From a virus, in the IMG/VR virus record IMGVR_UViG_3300037493_000474, positions 1-37,385 of that record: DNA of 37,385 bases; one strand, written 5' to 3'. Each line of letters opens with the position of its first letter. Within the stretch, counting starts at the first letter, position 1. Below, piece after piece: positions 1 through 6,160 of the stretch. A program made the translations under genes and the position numbers. The notes under the pieces were generated by a model. It was not told the DNA's origin and did no database searches. It saw only the letters and a list, made by a program, of their open reading frames with translations.

Positions 1-453
1 CTGCTTGCCGGCTGCTCGCCCGTAAGCCGCATTGCCAACAACACCAACGAGATCCGTACCCAGGCTCAGTTGCTTGCCGACCACGGTATGGCAATCAATG
101 ACCCGGTAGTGGTGACAGGCGCGACCCGTATTGACACCCTTGCTGCGGGCATCCACGTTGCCCTGACAGGCGTTGAGGAAAAAACCCCGCCTTGGATGTC
201 AATGCTGACATGGATCGCCATAGCGGCGGTTGTGGTGGCGGTGTGCGTCTTGCTGTGGCAGACAGGCCTTGGTACGGCCGTAAGGGTCATGGTCGGCTGG
301 TTGCCTAGGAAAAAGGTCAGTCAAGCCGAACTCGCAGTCGATATGCTTGACCCGAGCCGCGCCGAAAGTGGGCGGGAAATGATAGCGGCAATGCGATCAG
401 ACCCGGAGTTTGACGCGGCATTCCGCAAAGCGCAATCGCGCAGAAAGGCTTGA
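1..453 (+). CDS. lipobox-containing membrane protein, 5' truncated; possible unimolecular spanin
   Basis: The reading frame is open from base 1, so the start lies outside the window. The first visible residues are LLAGCS, a good lipobox with Cys at nt 13-15. About 50 polar residues follow, then a strong membrane segment around nt 203-270 (core IAIAAVVVAVCVLLW), then a charged tail of about 60 residues rich in K, R, D and E. A lipoprotein anchor plus a transmembrane segment in one chain is the layout of unimolecular spanins, which fuse inner and outer membranes at lysis. However, the long C-terminal tail is unusual for that family, and it would require a Gram-negative host. The next gene is a tiny membrane protein, as expected in a lysis module. 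The lipobox and membrane segment are seen; the spanin function is inferred. Confidence 0.6.
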   Translation: MLAGCSPVSRIANNTNEIRTQAQLLADHGMAINDPVVVTGATRIDTLAAGIHVALTGVEEKTPPWMSMLTWIAIAAVVVAVCVLLWQTGLGTAVRVMVGWLPRKKVSQAELAVDMLDPSRAESGREMIAAMRSDPEFDAAFRKAQSRRKA

Positions 454-455
454 TT

Positions 456-566
456 ATGGAATCTTTCTTTGGGAGCTTGTGGTTTGCTTGCGTAACCTTG
501 TTGGTTGGTTACTTGCTTGCCCATGTCGCTCCGATTACCTGGCTGACCGAGAAGTTCAAGAAGTAA
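456..566 (+). CDS. small membrane protein (36 aa), holin-like candidate
   Basis: The ATG lies 3 nt after the stop of the preceding gene and the frame ends at TAA 564-566. The product is 36 residues. After a short MESFFG start it is almost entirely one hydrophobic helix (LWFACVTLLVGYLLAHVA), ending in a basic tail (TEKFKK). Size, a single membrane segment and position after a lipobox membrane protein fit a small holin or holin accessory, but no family is recognised. It is the last + strand gene before a terminator cluster. The main risk is that so short a frame could be chance, though composition and spacing argue for translation. Confidence 0.55.
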   Translation: MESFFGSLWFACVTLLVGYLLAHVAPITWLTEKFKK

Positions 567-671
567 TCCCGTCGATTTCCACGGGAATAAAAAACCCCCC
601 GCCGCTCCTGACTGCCCGATGTCATTCGAGGTGCGTAGCACCTAGGGGCGTGTCTTCAAGCGGCGGAGGGG
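567..671 (-). terminator. terminator of the leftward early operon, with extra hairpins
   Basis: Read on the - strand, CCCC-T-CCGCCGC (671-660) pairs with GCGGCGG-GGGG (605-595), and six T follow (594-589): a rho-independent terminator 18 nt after the last leftward gene. Inside the loop is a perfect 6-bp hairpin AGGTGC-GTA-GCACCT (629-643). A second hairpin TCCCGT...ACGGGA (567-586) follows the rightward stop codon but has no T-run in the + direction. It lies between convergent transcription units, so it probably limits readthrough in both directions, but only the leftward terminator is well formed. Confidence 0.7.
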
Positions 672-689
672 AGGATGGCTACTTCAATG

Positions 690-1193
690 CTATCTGATTC
701 GCAGGCTTGTCCCTCTTGGAAGGAGGCGGCAGCCTGCGATTTCAATGCCGCTGTCAAGTGTGAAACGAATGACATCCTTGTCAGGCTCGCGGAAAATACG
801 TTGGAAAGCGGGGTCAAGTGCAGACGGATTGTCAATCTCAAGCACTTGCTTGCCTCCGTTGCCGGCAACCGACAACTTGAACCTGGGCGTTTCAAGCTTG
901 AGTTTGCCCGTCTGTTCCATTGCCGCCTTCAGCCCTTCTTTGAGGCGTGTAGCCAGCGCATCGTCAGCCGCAGCCAACGCACGGATACGCGAAGCCTCCT
1001 TGCTTCGCGACTCCGCACGCATTTCAAGCTCCTTGATAAACCCCGCGTAAGACTCGGCCTTGCTCTCAAGGGCAACGTCAAGTCCCGCAAGGTGTTCATT
1101 CAGCGCGTCCTGCGCCTCGGGGGAGTCGATACCCCCATCAAGAACTGCGTCCAAGATACCTTGCATTTCGGTTGTTATGGCGTAGAGCGACAT
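690..1193 (-). CDS. Gp157-like (siphovirus Gp157 family) protein
   Basis: A 167-residue protein recognised as the Sipho_Gp157 family. The N-terminal half is a long charged coiled coil (about residues 15-105). It is followed by a compact domain with the typical segments LETPRFKLSV and SALDPAFQRIFREPDKD. Family members sit next to recombination and single-strand DNA genes in many phages; their biochemical role is not settled. Its ATG overlaps the stop of the ERF gene by one base (TAATG), so the two are translationally coupled and belong to one operon. It is the last gene before the terminator at 567-671. Confidence 0.85.
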   Translation of the reverse strand: MSLYAITTEMQGILDAVLDGGIDSPEAQDALNEHLAGLDVALESKAESYAGFIKELEMRAESRSKEASRIRALAAADDALATRLKEGLKAAMEQTGKLKLETPRFKLSVAGNGGKQVLEIDNPSALDPAFQRIFREPDKDVIRFTLDSGIEIAGCRLLPRGTSLRIR

Positions 1194-1993
1194 TAGAACA
1201 CCTCCTCTTTCACGGCCTTCACGTTCCCAAGGCAGCGCATAATCTGCAACGTGTCACCGATGCGCTCAACATCAAGTGTGATGGAGTTGCCAATAGTGTC
1301 ACTTAGCAACTTAGCGTAGTCTTCTACACCAGTCGCAATCCAAGCGATGCCATGCTCACCCTCGGCCTGAACCGCGTACGGCTTGCCTGGTCGCGCAACA
1401 ACGCGCATGATCTTGAATACCCCGGCGTACTCTTCGGGGTACGCGTCGGACACGATCCTGTCCTTGACAGGTTCTGCCTTTGCAGGTGTTGCCTTTGCAG
1501 GGGGCGCAGATGCCTTGGGAGCAGCCGGAGGGGTTGGAACCGCTCCACGCGCCTCTTGAGGTTTGAACGTCTTGCGCGGCTCTGTGCGCGGTGCGCTTGG
1601 GGTGCTTGCCTCATTACCGTCTTGGTCTTCTTCTCCCACGATATTGGTAAACGCTGCTAGTGAGTACCTGCGAAGGTAAGTAATTATTGACCCCAGCTGC
1701 TGAACCGTAGCCCGTTCAGGCAGGGCAGACATTGCGGTTTCTGCAAGCCACTCGCCGCTTGCGTGAAGCAAAGTGGTGGTCACACCAACTGACCCACCAT
1801 CGTTGTTGACGGTTTGAATTGCTGAAATGCCATGCTTTGCCAATGGCTCACGCACGGCGTTAATGATTGCACCCAAGCTTGCATAGCGGCTCTTGAAATG
1901 CGGGTTCACCGCATCAAGTGCTGGGTTGGTAATTTCCAAGTTTGCCGCCGCTAGTGCCTTTGCCAACTCTCCAATCGTTTCGCTGCGTTGCAT
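1193..1993 (-). CDS. erf: ERF-family single-strand DNA annealing protein
   Basis: A 266-residue protein with the ERF-superfamily core in residues 1-130 (NPHFKSRYASLGAIINAVREPLAKHGI; then QQLGSIITYLRRYSLAA). This is the part of ERF proteins that anneals complementary DNA strands in phage recombination. An Ala/Pro/Lys-rich linker (about 135-180) leads to a small C-terminal domain that may bind DNA or SSB; that last role is inferred. The ATG at 1993 has the Shine-Dalgarno GAGG 8 nt upstream. The 59-nt leader carries a hairpin CGCGG-ATCG-CCGCG (2011-2024). The gene has its own promoter at 2059-2086 and forms a recombination unit with Gp157 and RusA. Confidence 0.9.
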   Translation of the reverse strand: MQRSETIGELAKALAAANLEITNPALDAVNPHFKSRYASLGAIINAVREPLAKHGISAIQTVNNDGGSVGVTTTLLHASGEWLAETAMSALPERATVQQLGSIITYLRRYSLAAFTNIVGEEDQDGNEASTPSAPRTEPRKTFKPQEARGAVPTPPAAPKASAPPAKATPAKAEPVKDRIVSDAYPEEYAGVFKIMRVVARPGKPYAVQAEGEHGIAWIATGVEDYAKLLSDTIGNSITLDVERIGDTLQIMRCLGNVKAVKEEVF

Positions 1994-2058
1994 AGTGAGT
2001 CCTCTTTTTACGCGGATCGCCGCGCTCGGTCATTGGCTACGAGCCGTTGACGTTGCCA

Positions 2059-2086
2059 AGTATACACACCCGTATAGTGGTGTCAA
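2059..2086 (-). promoter_or_regulatory. sigma70-type promoter for erf-gp157 with internal dyad
   Basis: On the - strand, TTGACA (2086-2081) and TATACT (2064-2059) are separated by 16 nt, a near-consensus promoter. Transcription should begin near 2052, 59 nt before the erf ATG. The spacer holds an inverted repeat ACACC-N8-GGTGT (2066-2083), which fits a repressor operator. The same ACC-N8-GGT arrangement with a GTATA core occurs in the promoter at 6059-6087. It overlaps the 3' end of rusA, so erf can be transcribed independently of the upstream genes. Confidence 0.7.
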
Positions 2087-2496
2087 GTTCCCGGTCGAAT
2101 AAACACATGGGTTGACGCGCATTGCCCATAATGTTTGCTTGCGTCAAGCGCAACAACCTGAGAATCGTCAATCCAAGCAATCCCGGTAAGTGAATCCAAT
2201 ACCGCACGGCAAAGCTTGTCGATGTCGGGGCGACCAACATACCGGGTGGAAGCGTCCCGGAGTTCACCCTTTGCGTTGAAATGACTCTTCGGGCGCACAA
2301 AGCTGAAGATGACCGACACATAGATTGGACCGTGCAACACCTTTGCGCCGGCAGCCAGCGCGGCCGCTGCGACCGCTGCCCGGTACGGCTTGACCCGAGC
2401 GCACGACTCAACGAGCGCAATGTGCTTGCCCCTACGGAATGCTTTCTTACTTCCTTGGGGCGCGGGAATTCCAAGAGCAATAAATTCAAGATCCAT
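2083..2496 (-). CDS. rusA: RusA-family Holliday junction resolvase
   Basis: A 137-residue protein matching the RusA crossover-junction endonuclease family, which are Mg2+-dependent dimeric nucleases resolving four-way junctions. Visible signatures are PAPQGSKK (about residues 11-18), the acidic block RPDIDKLCRAVLDSL (D91, D93, D101) and WIDDSQV (D110, D111) followed by K121. These acidic residues are the metal-binding set of the family. The start is taken as ATG 2496 because it overlaps the preceding stop (TGATG); a GTG one codon upstream is also possible. It lies beside ERF and Gp157, a typical phage recombination cassette that also clears branched DNA before packaging. Confidence 0.9.
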   Translation of the reverse strand: MDLEFIALGIPAPQGSKKAFRRGKHIALVESCARVKPYRAAVAAAALAAGAKVLHGPIYVSVIFSFVRPKSHFNAKGELRDASTRYVGRPDIDKLCRAVLDSLTGIAWIDDSQVVALDASKHYGQCASTHVFIRPGT

Positions 2497-2675
2497 CACA
2501 ATGCCTTTCGCTTGATGTCTGCTGTCACCTTATTCAAATCCCGGATTTGTTTTGCAAGCTCCGCACGGATGTACACCACTTCTTGCATTGCTTCAATTGT
2601 GAGGGGATCATTTGTCCCACTAGTCTTGATTCGGTCAACGATGTCCTCGTCAAATTCCCCTCTTCCTGGTTGCAT
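2496..2675 (-). CDS. small hypothetical protein (59 aa)
   Basis: Fills the gap between rusA and the next upstream gene. The ATG is at 2675 and the TGA at 2498-2496 overlaps the rusA ATG by one base. The 59-residue product is hydrophilic and probably helical, with acidic residues first (EFDEDIVDRIK) and a basic end (ADIKRKAL). The heptad-like VYIRAELAKQIRDLNKV suggests a short coiled coil. No family is recognised. Tight packing (2 nt from the upstream stop, 1-nt overlap downstream) supports it being translated. Confidence 0.6.
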   Translation of the reverse strand: MQPGRGEFDEDIVDRIKTSGTNDPLTIEAMQEVVYIRAELAKQIRDLNKVTADIKRKAL

Positions 2676-2677
2676 CG

Positions 2678-2908
2678 TTAGCCTTCGCCTTCGTAAAGTA
2701 GTCGCTCAACGTGCGCTGGCATCATGCGCCGAAGCCTATCTATTTCCTTGGTCATGCGTTCAATCTCGTCGGCTGCTCGTTGAATGAGTTGCGGGTTGTA
2801 GGCATGGGAATCAATTCGTAATTGGCGACATAAATCCACCCCGGCGAGGAAACGCTCCCCGCCGGGATGGCCGCTCAAAACAGGTTTCGGTGTGGGCGAA
2901 TTAGGCAT
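2678..2908 (-). CDS. small hypothetical coiled-coil protein (76 aa)
   Basis: A 76-residue protein with a Pro/Gly-rich N-terminus and a helical, charged second half (QLIQRAADEIERMTKEIDRL) typical of a short coiled coil. The ATG overlaps the end of the tandem helix-turn-helix gene by 8 nt and the stop lies 2 nt before the next gene. There is no good Shine-Dalgarno, so coupling to the upstream gene is likely. No family is recognised. Similar small proteins of early phage operons are often host-takeover or regulatory factors, but nothing here shows that. Confidence 0.55.
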   Translation of the reverse strand: MPNSPTPKPVLSGHPGGERFLAGVDLCRQLRIDSHAYNPQLIQRAADEIERMTKEIDRLRRMMPAHVERLLYEGEG

Positions 2909-3224
2909 GTGGCATATACGGGACGAACCCGCCCTTTGTCTTTAGGTATTGTCGATCCAAGATGCGACTGACGGTACTACCGTCAAGTTCATTTCTTACA
3001 GCGATCTCTTTGAGGCTTTCGCCCGCAAGGTAATCGCGGATGACCGCCCTGCGTTGCACTTGGGTAATTCGCGGGGCGCGGCGGGTTGATCCAACAATGC
3101 GACTGACCGTGGTCTTGTGGATGCCATACTTGGCAGCAACATCCATTTGCATTACCCCAGCTGCAACCTCTGCGCGGACTGCGGCTACTTCTTCAACTGT
3201 CAGAAACTTGCGTGGCTTTTTCAT
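2901..3224 (-). CDS. tandem helix-turn-helix DNA-binding protein
   Basis: A 107-residue protein with two consecutive homeodomain/resolvase-like helix-turn-helix units. The first is around residues 10-43 (DVAAKYGIHKTTVSRIVG) and the second around 52-92 (EIAVRNELDGSTVSRILDR). Both keep the VSRI recognition-helix pattern, so it resembles an internal duplication. The start is placed at ATG 3224 because AGGA lies 6 nt upstream; a longer frame from 3311 would overlap most of the CsrA gene. With that start the overlap with the CsrA gene is 32 nt. It is a candidate regulator for the shared dyads in the two leftward promoters, though that link is only inferred. Confidence 0.7.
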   Translation of the reverse strand: MKKPRKFLTVEEVAAVRAEVAAGVMQMDVAAKYGIHKTTVSRIVGSTRRAPRITQVQRRAVIRDYLAGESLKEIAVRNELDGSTVSRILDRQYLKTKGGFVPYMPHA

Positions 3225-3408
3225 TGATAATCCTATGTCGAGTGATTCGATACTTTTGGTCTGCTTTGATTGATACACGGATACGGTCATGTGCGTTTGA
3301 TCCTTGTACATGTGCGTAAATTTGCGCGACTACTTCCCCGGTTGGGTCAAGGATAATGATTGACTCATCGCGCCTACGAAGTGTGACGGTTAAAAACCCT
3401 GCGCTCAT
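3193..3408 (-). CDS. csrA: CsrA/RsmA-like RNA-binding translational regulator
   Basis: A 71-residue protein that aligns along its length with CsrA. LTVTLRRRDESIIIL corresponds to the LILTRRVGETLMI strand, GEVVAQIYAHV to the second strands, and RIRVSIKADQKYRITRHRI to the VRIGVNAPKEVSVHREEI segment that carries the RNA-contacting Arg. There is a 4-5 residue insertion (GSNAHD) in the turn before RIRVSI. CsrA dimers bind GGA motifs in mRNA leaders and block or stabilise translation; a phage copy could redirect host metabolism or time phage expression. The ATG overlaps the methyltransferase stop (ATGA) and has AAGGA 7 nt upstream. The fold assignment is from sequence pattern, not a search. Confidence 0.75.
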   Translation of the reverse strand: MSAGFLTVTLRRRDESIIILDPTGEVVAQIYAHVQGSNAHDRIRVSIKADQKYRITRHRIINEKATQVSDS

Positions 3409-4601
3409 GTCGTTTCCTTCTCCGCTTCAACAGCGGCAATGCGCTCCCCAATCCATTCCATGCAGTTGACGGCCATACTGTTTCCCAACGCCTTGTACCT
3501 TGGCCCATCCGGGCAATCGCTTGCTGACTTTTTGCGCCAAGGAATCAACGTGTAGTCATCAGGAAACGCCTGTAAACGCTCACATTCACGCGGAGTTAGG
3601 CGGCGAACAGTCATAACTTGCGAAATTGCGTGAACATCCGTAGTTGTCAAAGTAAACATTTCGCCATTGTTAGAACACCCACTACCGCCCGGGCCATTGT
3701 GGTCTTGCCTACCAATCATGCTTCCTTGAATTGCAATAGTCGTAGCCCGCACATCTCCGCAGTCAAACAACGAAAGCGTGGGGTTAACTTGCCCTTCTAC
3801 CCATGTCTCATCATCGGTATCAGACTGGGCGCGTTTGGCTTTGGTGTACGGGACGGGAATGAATGCGCCTTGGTCTAGGTCGTTGCGCCAGCCTCTGTTC
3901 CCATCACCAGCGCCGAGCGTCCCGGCAACTAACTGCTCTGGGTTGTTGCGGCACTCTCCAACGCGTCCCTCAACATCTGAGGCAATTTCTTCCCGCGCCG
4001 CTGCGCTCTTTTTAATATGCCGCTGCACGCTTTCGCGCTTAAACAATACCTTTGCGGCAGCGTCCCAGTTTCTAGCACCTCGCTCAACGAGGCAACCAAC
4101 AACGAAGACTCTGCGTCTACGCTGCGGGACGGCACGGGGATGCCCGTGTGTTCTGCACCACTGAGCGTCCAGCACCCGGTAGGCGTACTGATACCCCAGT
4201 TCCCGTAGCCCCCCGAGGAAGGAACCAAAATCCCGTCCTCCGTTTGAAGACAAGACACCGGGGACGTTTTCCCACACAACCCATTGAGGCCGCAAACGTG
4301 CAGCGATTGCAAGGTAAGTAAGCATGAGGTTTCCGCGTGGGTCTTTGAGTCCTTGCCGCAGTCCGGCAACGCTAAAGGACTGGCAAGGGGTTCCTCCCAC
4401 CAAAAGGTCAATTGATCCTGCATCTAACGGCCACTCCTGAAATTTGGTCATGTCCCCAAAGTTGGGAACGTGAGGGTAATGATGCGCGAGAACCGCACTT
4501 GGGAAAGGTTCAATCTCTGAAAATCCAACAGGCTCGTAGCCAAGCCGATGCCAAGCAACGGTCGCGGCCTCAATGCCGGAGCATACGGATAGGTATTTCA
4601 T
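3405..4601 (-). CDS. dcm: DNA (cytosine-5) methyltransferase
   Basis: A 398-residue C5-cytosine DNA methyltransferase. Motif I is SVCSGIEAA (5-13); motif IV GGTPCQSFS holds the catalytic Cys73; motif VI is WENVPG (110-115); motif VIII is QRRRR (160-164); the C-terminal motif X is GPRYKALGNSMAVN. The variable target-recognition region lies between about 175 and 325. The start is ATG 4601, where GGGAGG sits just upstream; an in-frame upstream ATG at 4700 would run back through the HNH gene. No cognate restriction enzyme is visible, so it is an orphan methylase, most likely protecting phage DNA from host restriction or marking it. The stop overlaps the csrA start by 4 nt. Confidence 0.95.
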   Translation of the reverse strand: MKYLSVCSGIEAATVAWHRLGYEPVGFSEIEPFPSAVLAHHYPHVPNFGDMTKFQEWPLDAGSIDLLVGGTPCQSFSVAGLRQGLKDPRGNLMLTYLAIAARLRPQWVVWENVPGVLSSNGGRDFGSFLGGLRELGYQYAYRVLDAQWCRTHGHPRAVPQRRRRVFVVGCLVERGARNWDAAAKVLFKRESVQRHIKKSAAAREEIASDVEGRVGECRNNPEQLVAGTLGAGDGNRGWRNDLDQGAFIPVPYTKAKRAQSDTDDETWVEGQVNPTLSLFDCGDVRATTIAIQGSMIGRQDHNGPGGSGCSNNGEMFTLTTTDVHAISQVMTVRRLTPRECERLQAFPDDYTLIPWRKKSASDCPDGPRYKALGNSMAVNCMEWIGERIAAVEAEKETT

Positions 4602-5142
4602 TCGTCCTCCCAAATAAGGTTGTTGGTAATGATTGAATTTTCGCAAGGTTTCGAATGTCGCCCGGATGGAGTCGCAGTTTTGCCGCGAGGTATGCAGCAT
4701 GGGCTTCCTCCGCGGTTTTGAAATAGCCGATGTGGTGACTTTGCCTGTTGACTTTGATCTTCGCCCGCCAGCGCCTGTCGCGCTTGTCCCACCTCACGCC
4801 GCGGTAACCGCTAGTGCTGTTCTTTGGTGAACGCGTTTGATTTTGCATGTTCACGGTTCCCGACACGTCACGGAGGTTCGCTATCCGGTTGTCCGTTTTG
4901 TAGCCATTGATGTGATCGATCTGATGGTCGGGCCACACGCCATGCGTGTACAGCCAAGCTAATCGGTGAGCCGCAAAGGCCTTTCTGTTGACCGTGATGT
5001 AGCGGTAGCCATCGCCGTTGACCGAACCCGCAACCGCGCCTGCTTTGACACTACAACTAGGTTGTATTCGCCAGCAAAAGATTCCGGTGTCCGGTTCGTA
5101 GTCCAACAGGCGTCGCAGCGTTTCGACGGTGATGTCTTTTAT
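4570..5142 (-). CDS. HNH homing-type endonuclease with AP2 DNA-binding domain; start codon degraded to ATA
   Basis: The protein has an N-terminal segment LLDYEPDTGIFCWR, an HNH core (AAHRLAWLYTHG, then DHINGYKTDNRIANLR) and a C-terminal AP2 domain (GYRGVRWDKRDRRWRAKI to AAKLRLHPG). This is the layout of free-standing phage homing endonucleases that nick or cut DNA and spread into new sites. The conserved N-terminus reads upstream to an ATA codon at 5142-5140, placed exactly where the Shine-Dalgarno GGAGG expects a start; the first standard start is TTG 5106, which loses 12 residues. The gene is bracketed by a 15-bp near-perfect direct repeat, and its last residues overlap the methyltransferase gene by 32 nt. 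It may be poorly expressed or decaying. Confidence 0.8.
   Translation of the reverse strand: MKDITVETLRRLLDYEPDTGIFCWRIQPSCSVKAGAVAGSVNGDGYRYITVNRKAFAAHRLAWLYTHGVWPDHQIDHINGYKTDNRIANLRDVSGTVNMQNQTRSPKNSTSGYRGVRWDKRDRRWRAKIKVNRQSHHIGYFKTAEEAHAAYLAAKLRLHPGDIRNLAKIQSLPTTLFGRTNEIPIRMLRH
4596..4610. repeat. right copy of direct repeat flanking the HNH gene
   Basis: TTTCATTCGTCCTCC here matches 14 of 15 bases of 5137-5151, at the other end of the HNH gene. This copy contains the Shine-Dalgarno and ATG (minus strand) of the methyltransferase gene. The pattern fits target duplication or a recombination junction when the endonuclease gene entered the operon. Confidence 0.65.
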
Positions 5143-5151
5143 TCGTCCTCC
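5137..5151. repeat. left copy of direct repeat flanking the HNH gene
   Basis: TTTTATTCGTCCTCC differs from the copy at 4596-4610 only at T5140, the base that turns the minus-strand ATG into ATA. This copy carries the TAA stop of the upstream gene; the other copy would give GAATGA, the 4-nt ATGA stop-start overlap used elsewhere in this operon. Confidence 0.65.
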
Positions 5152-5456
5152 GGTGGTCGATCAGCAATGTGTTTACGAACTGGTTCTGCGTCTTCAATGG
5201 CAGCGCGTACCTCAACCATTGGAAAGTCTGATGGAACCATGTCTTGGTCGGTCAACTCAACATCGTCAAGCGCGATTTCAAGGATGTTCCAGGAAATCAA
5301 TTCCCAGCCATGTACCCCGGTGTAGTGTCCTGGCTTGTGGTATTGCCAATGCACTTCAAGCGTAACAGTTACAAAATGTTCGCTTAAGTATTCGGCAACC
5401 TGGTGATCGCTTACCCATTCGGGCAACACATCTACTTGCATGATTTGCTTTGTCAT
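5139..5456 (-). CDS. hypothetical protein (105 aa)
   Basis: An acidic 105-residue protein of no recognised family. A central mixed segment (HFVTVTLEVHWQYHKPGHYTG) suggests a small beta-rich fold and the C-terminus is strongly acidic (RPPEDE). The start is ATG 5456: it overlaps the upstream stop (ATGA) and has GGAG 6 nt before it. The in-frame ATG at 5468 lies inside the Shine-Dalgarno context and is less likely. It would have been directly followed by the methyltransferase gene before the HNH gene entered. Confidence 0.65.
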   Translation of the reverse strand: MTKQIMQVDVLPEWVSDHQVAEYLSEHFVTVTLEVHWQYHKPGHYTGVHGWELISWNILEIALDDVELTDQDMVPSDFPMVEVRAAIEDAEPVRKHIADRPPEDE

Positions 5457-5758
5457 TTGAGTCTCCAAACCTTAATCATTCGTCCGTGCGTTGATGGTCG
5501 AATTGACGAGGTGACATTGCCAGTCCACACAAAGTCAACGCGAAACACGCTGCCGGCTGCGTTTCCTAGATCCTCGTACCGCAACCCAGCAGTCATCATT
5601 TCGGCTGCTACGTCATCGGATGTCACAAATTCCCAGCGCAAAGCAACACGTTTGGCAATCGCTTGTGCGTCGGCAAGCAGACCCGGACGAGCCTCGGCCG
5701 CTTGGTGCATACCCACTTCCTTGCGGCGTTGAGCCTCGGTGTAATCAAAGATGTTCAC
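5453..5758 (-). CDS. hypothetical protein (101 aa)
   Basis: A 101-residue basic protein of unknown family. Residues 1-45 are helical (FDYTEAQRRKEVGMHQAAEA, then DAQAIAKRVALRWEFV). The second half, TSDDVAAEMMTAGLRYEDLGNAAGSVFR, reads like a small winged-helix or replication-accessory fold, but this is a weak impression. Both junctions are 4-nt ATGA overlaps, so it is translated in series with its neighbours in the leftward operon. Confidence 0.65.
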   Translation of the reverse strand: MNIFDYTEAQRRKEVGMHQAAEARPGLLADAQAIAKRVALRWEFVTSDDVAAEMMTAGLRYEDLGNAAGSVFRVDFVWTGNVTSSIRPSTHGRMIKVWRLK

Positions 5759-6006
5759 AGGCTTACCTCCGTGTCGCGGTGAGTCTTCAGGAAAGCAGCT
5801 TGCGCGGCAAACAGTTCGTCAGTCGCAAGTTCCCAAGCGTTGTCATTGTCGCGGTCAACGCCAGCAAGAATCTCATGGCTCCGCACAACGCGAAGGCTGA
5901 TTGAGTCTGCAATTTCCCGTGCGCTTGCAAGCAACGGGTCAACATAGATTGCAGCTACATACGGGTGCTTTACGGCTTGCGCCACGGTCATTTTCATTTT
6001 GCACAT
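5755..6006 (-). CDS. hypothetical protein (83 aa), first gene of the leftward operon
   Basis: The product begins MCKMKMTVAQ and runs 83 residues, mostly helical, with ILAGVDRDNDNAWELATDELFAAQAAFL near the end. No family is recognised. The start is placed at ATG 6006 because AGGA lies 7 nt upstream and the promoter at 6059-6087 would not transcribe the longer frame beginning at 6102. The leader is about 45 nt. It is the first gene of the operon that continues through the methyltransferase and csrA. Confidence 0.6.
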   Translation of the reverse strand: MCKMKMTVAQAVKHPYVAAIYVDPLLASAREIADSISLRVVRSHEILAGVDRDNDNAWELATDELFAAQAAFLKTHRDTEVSL

Positions 6007-6058
6007 GTTCCAATCCTCATTGGTTGCGTTGTCATCGGCACGCGCCTTTGACTTCAGC

Positions 6059-6087
6059 AAGGTACTAACCTGTATATCGGTTGTCAA
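6059..6087 (-). promoter_or_regulatory. sigma70-type promoter of the leftward early operon with internal dyad
   Basis: On the - strand, TTGACA (6087-6082) and TACCTT (6064-6059) are 17 nt apart; transcription should start near 6052. The spacer contains AACC-N8-GGTT (6067-6082). On the + strand the core reads ACCTGTATATCGGT, against ACCCGTATAGTGGT in the erf promoter: 11 of 14 bases agree, including both ACC/GGT arms and the GTATA centre. This looks like one operator used twice. The stretch 6088-6160 up to the rightward gene is AT-rich, and I see no convincing + strand promoter in it. Confidence 0.7.
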
Positions 6088-6160
6088 CCGTGGAAACATC
6101 AATTATTTGTAGATTTATTTGGAAATGTAATTTGACTGCCCAAACAACTACTGTGCTGAC

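Noticed and set aside
675-1196. 173-residue + strand frame opposite the Gp157 gene
   Set aside because: Shadow of a recognised - strand gene; no family match and no ribosome site.
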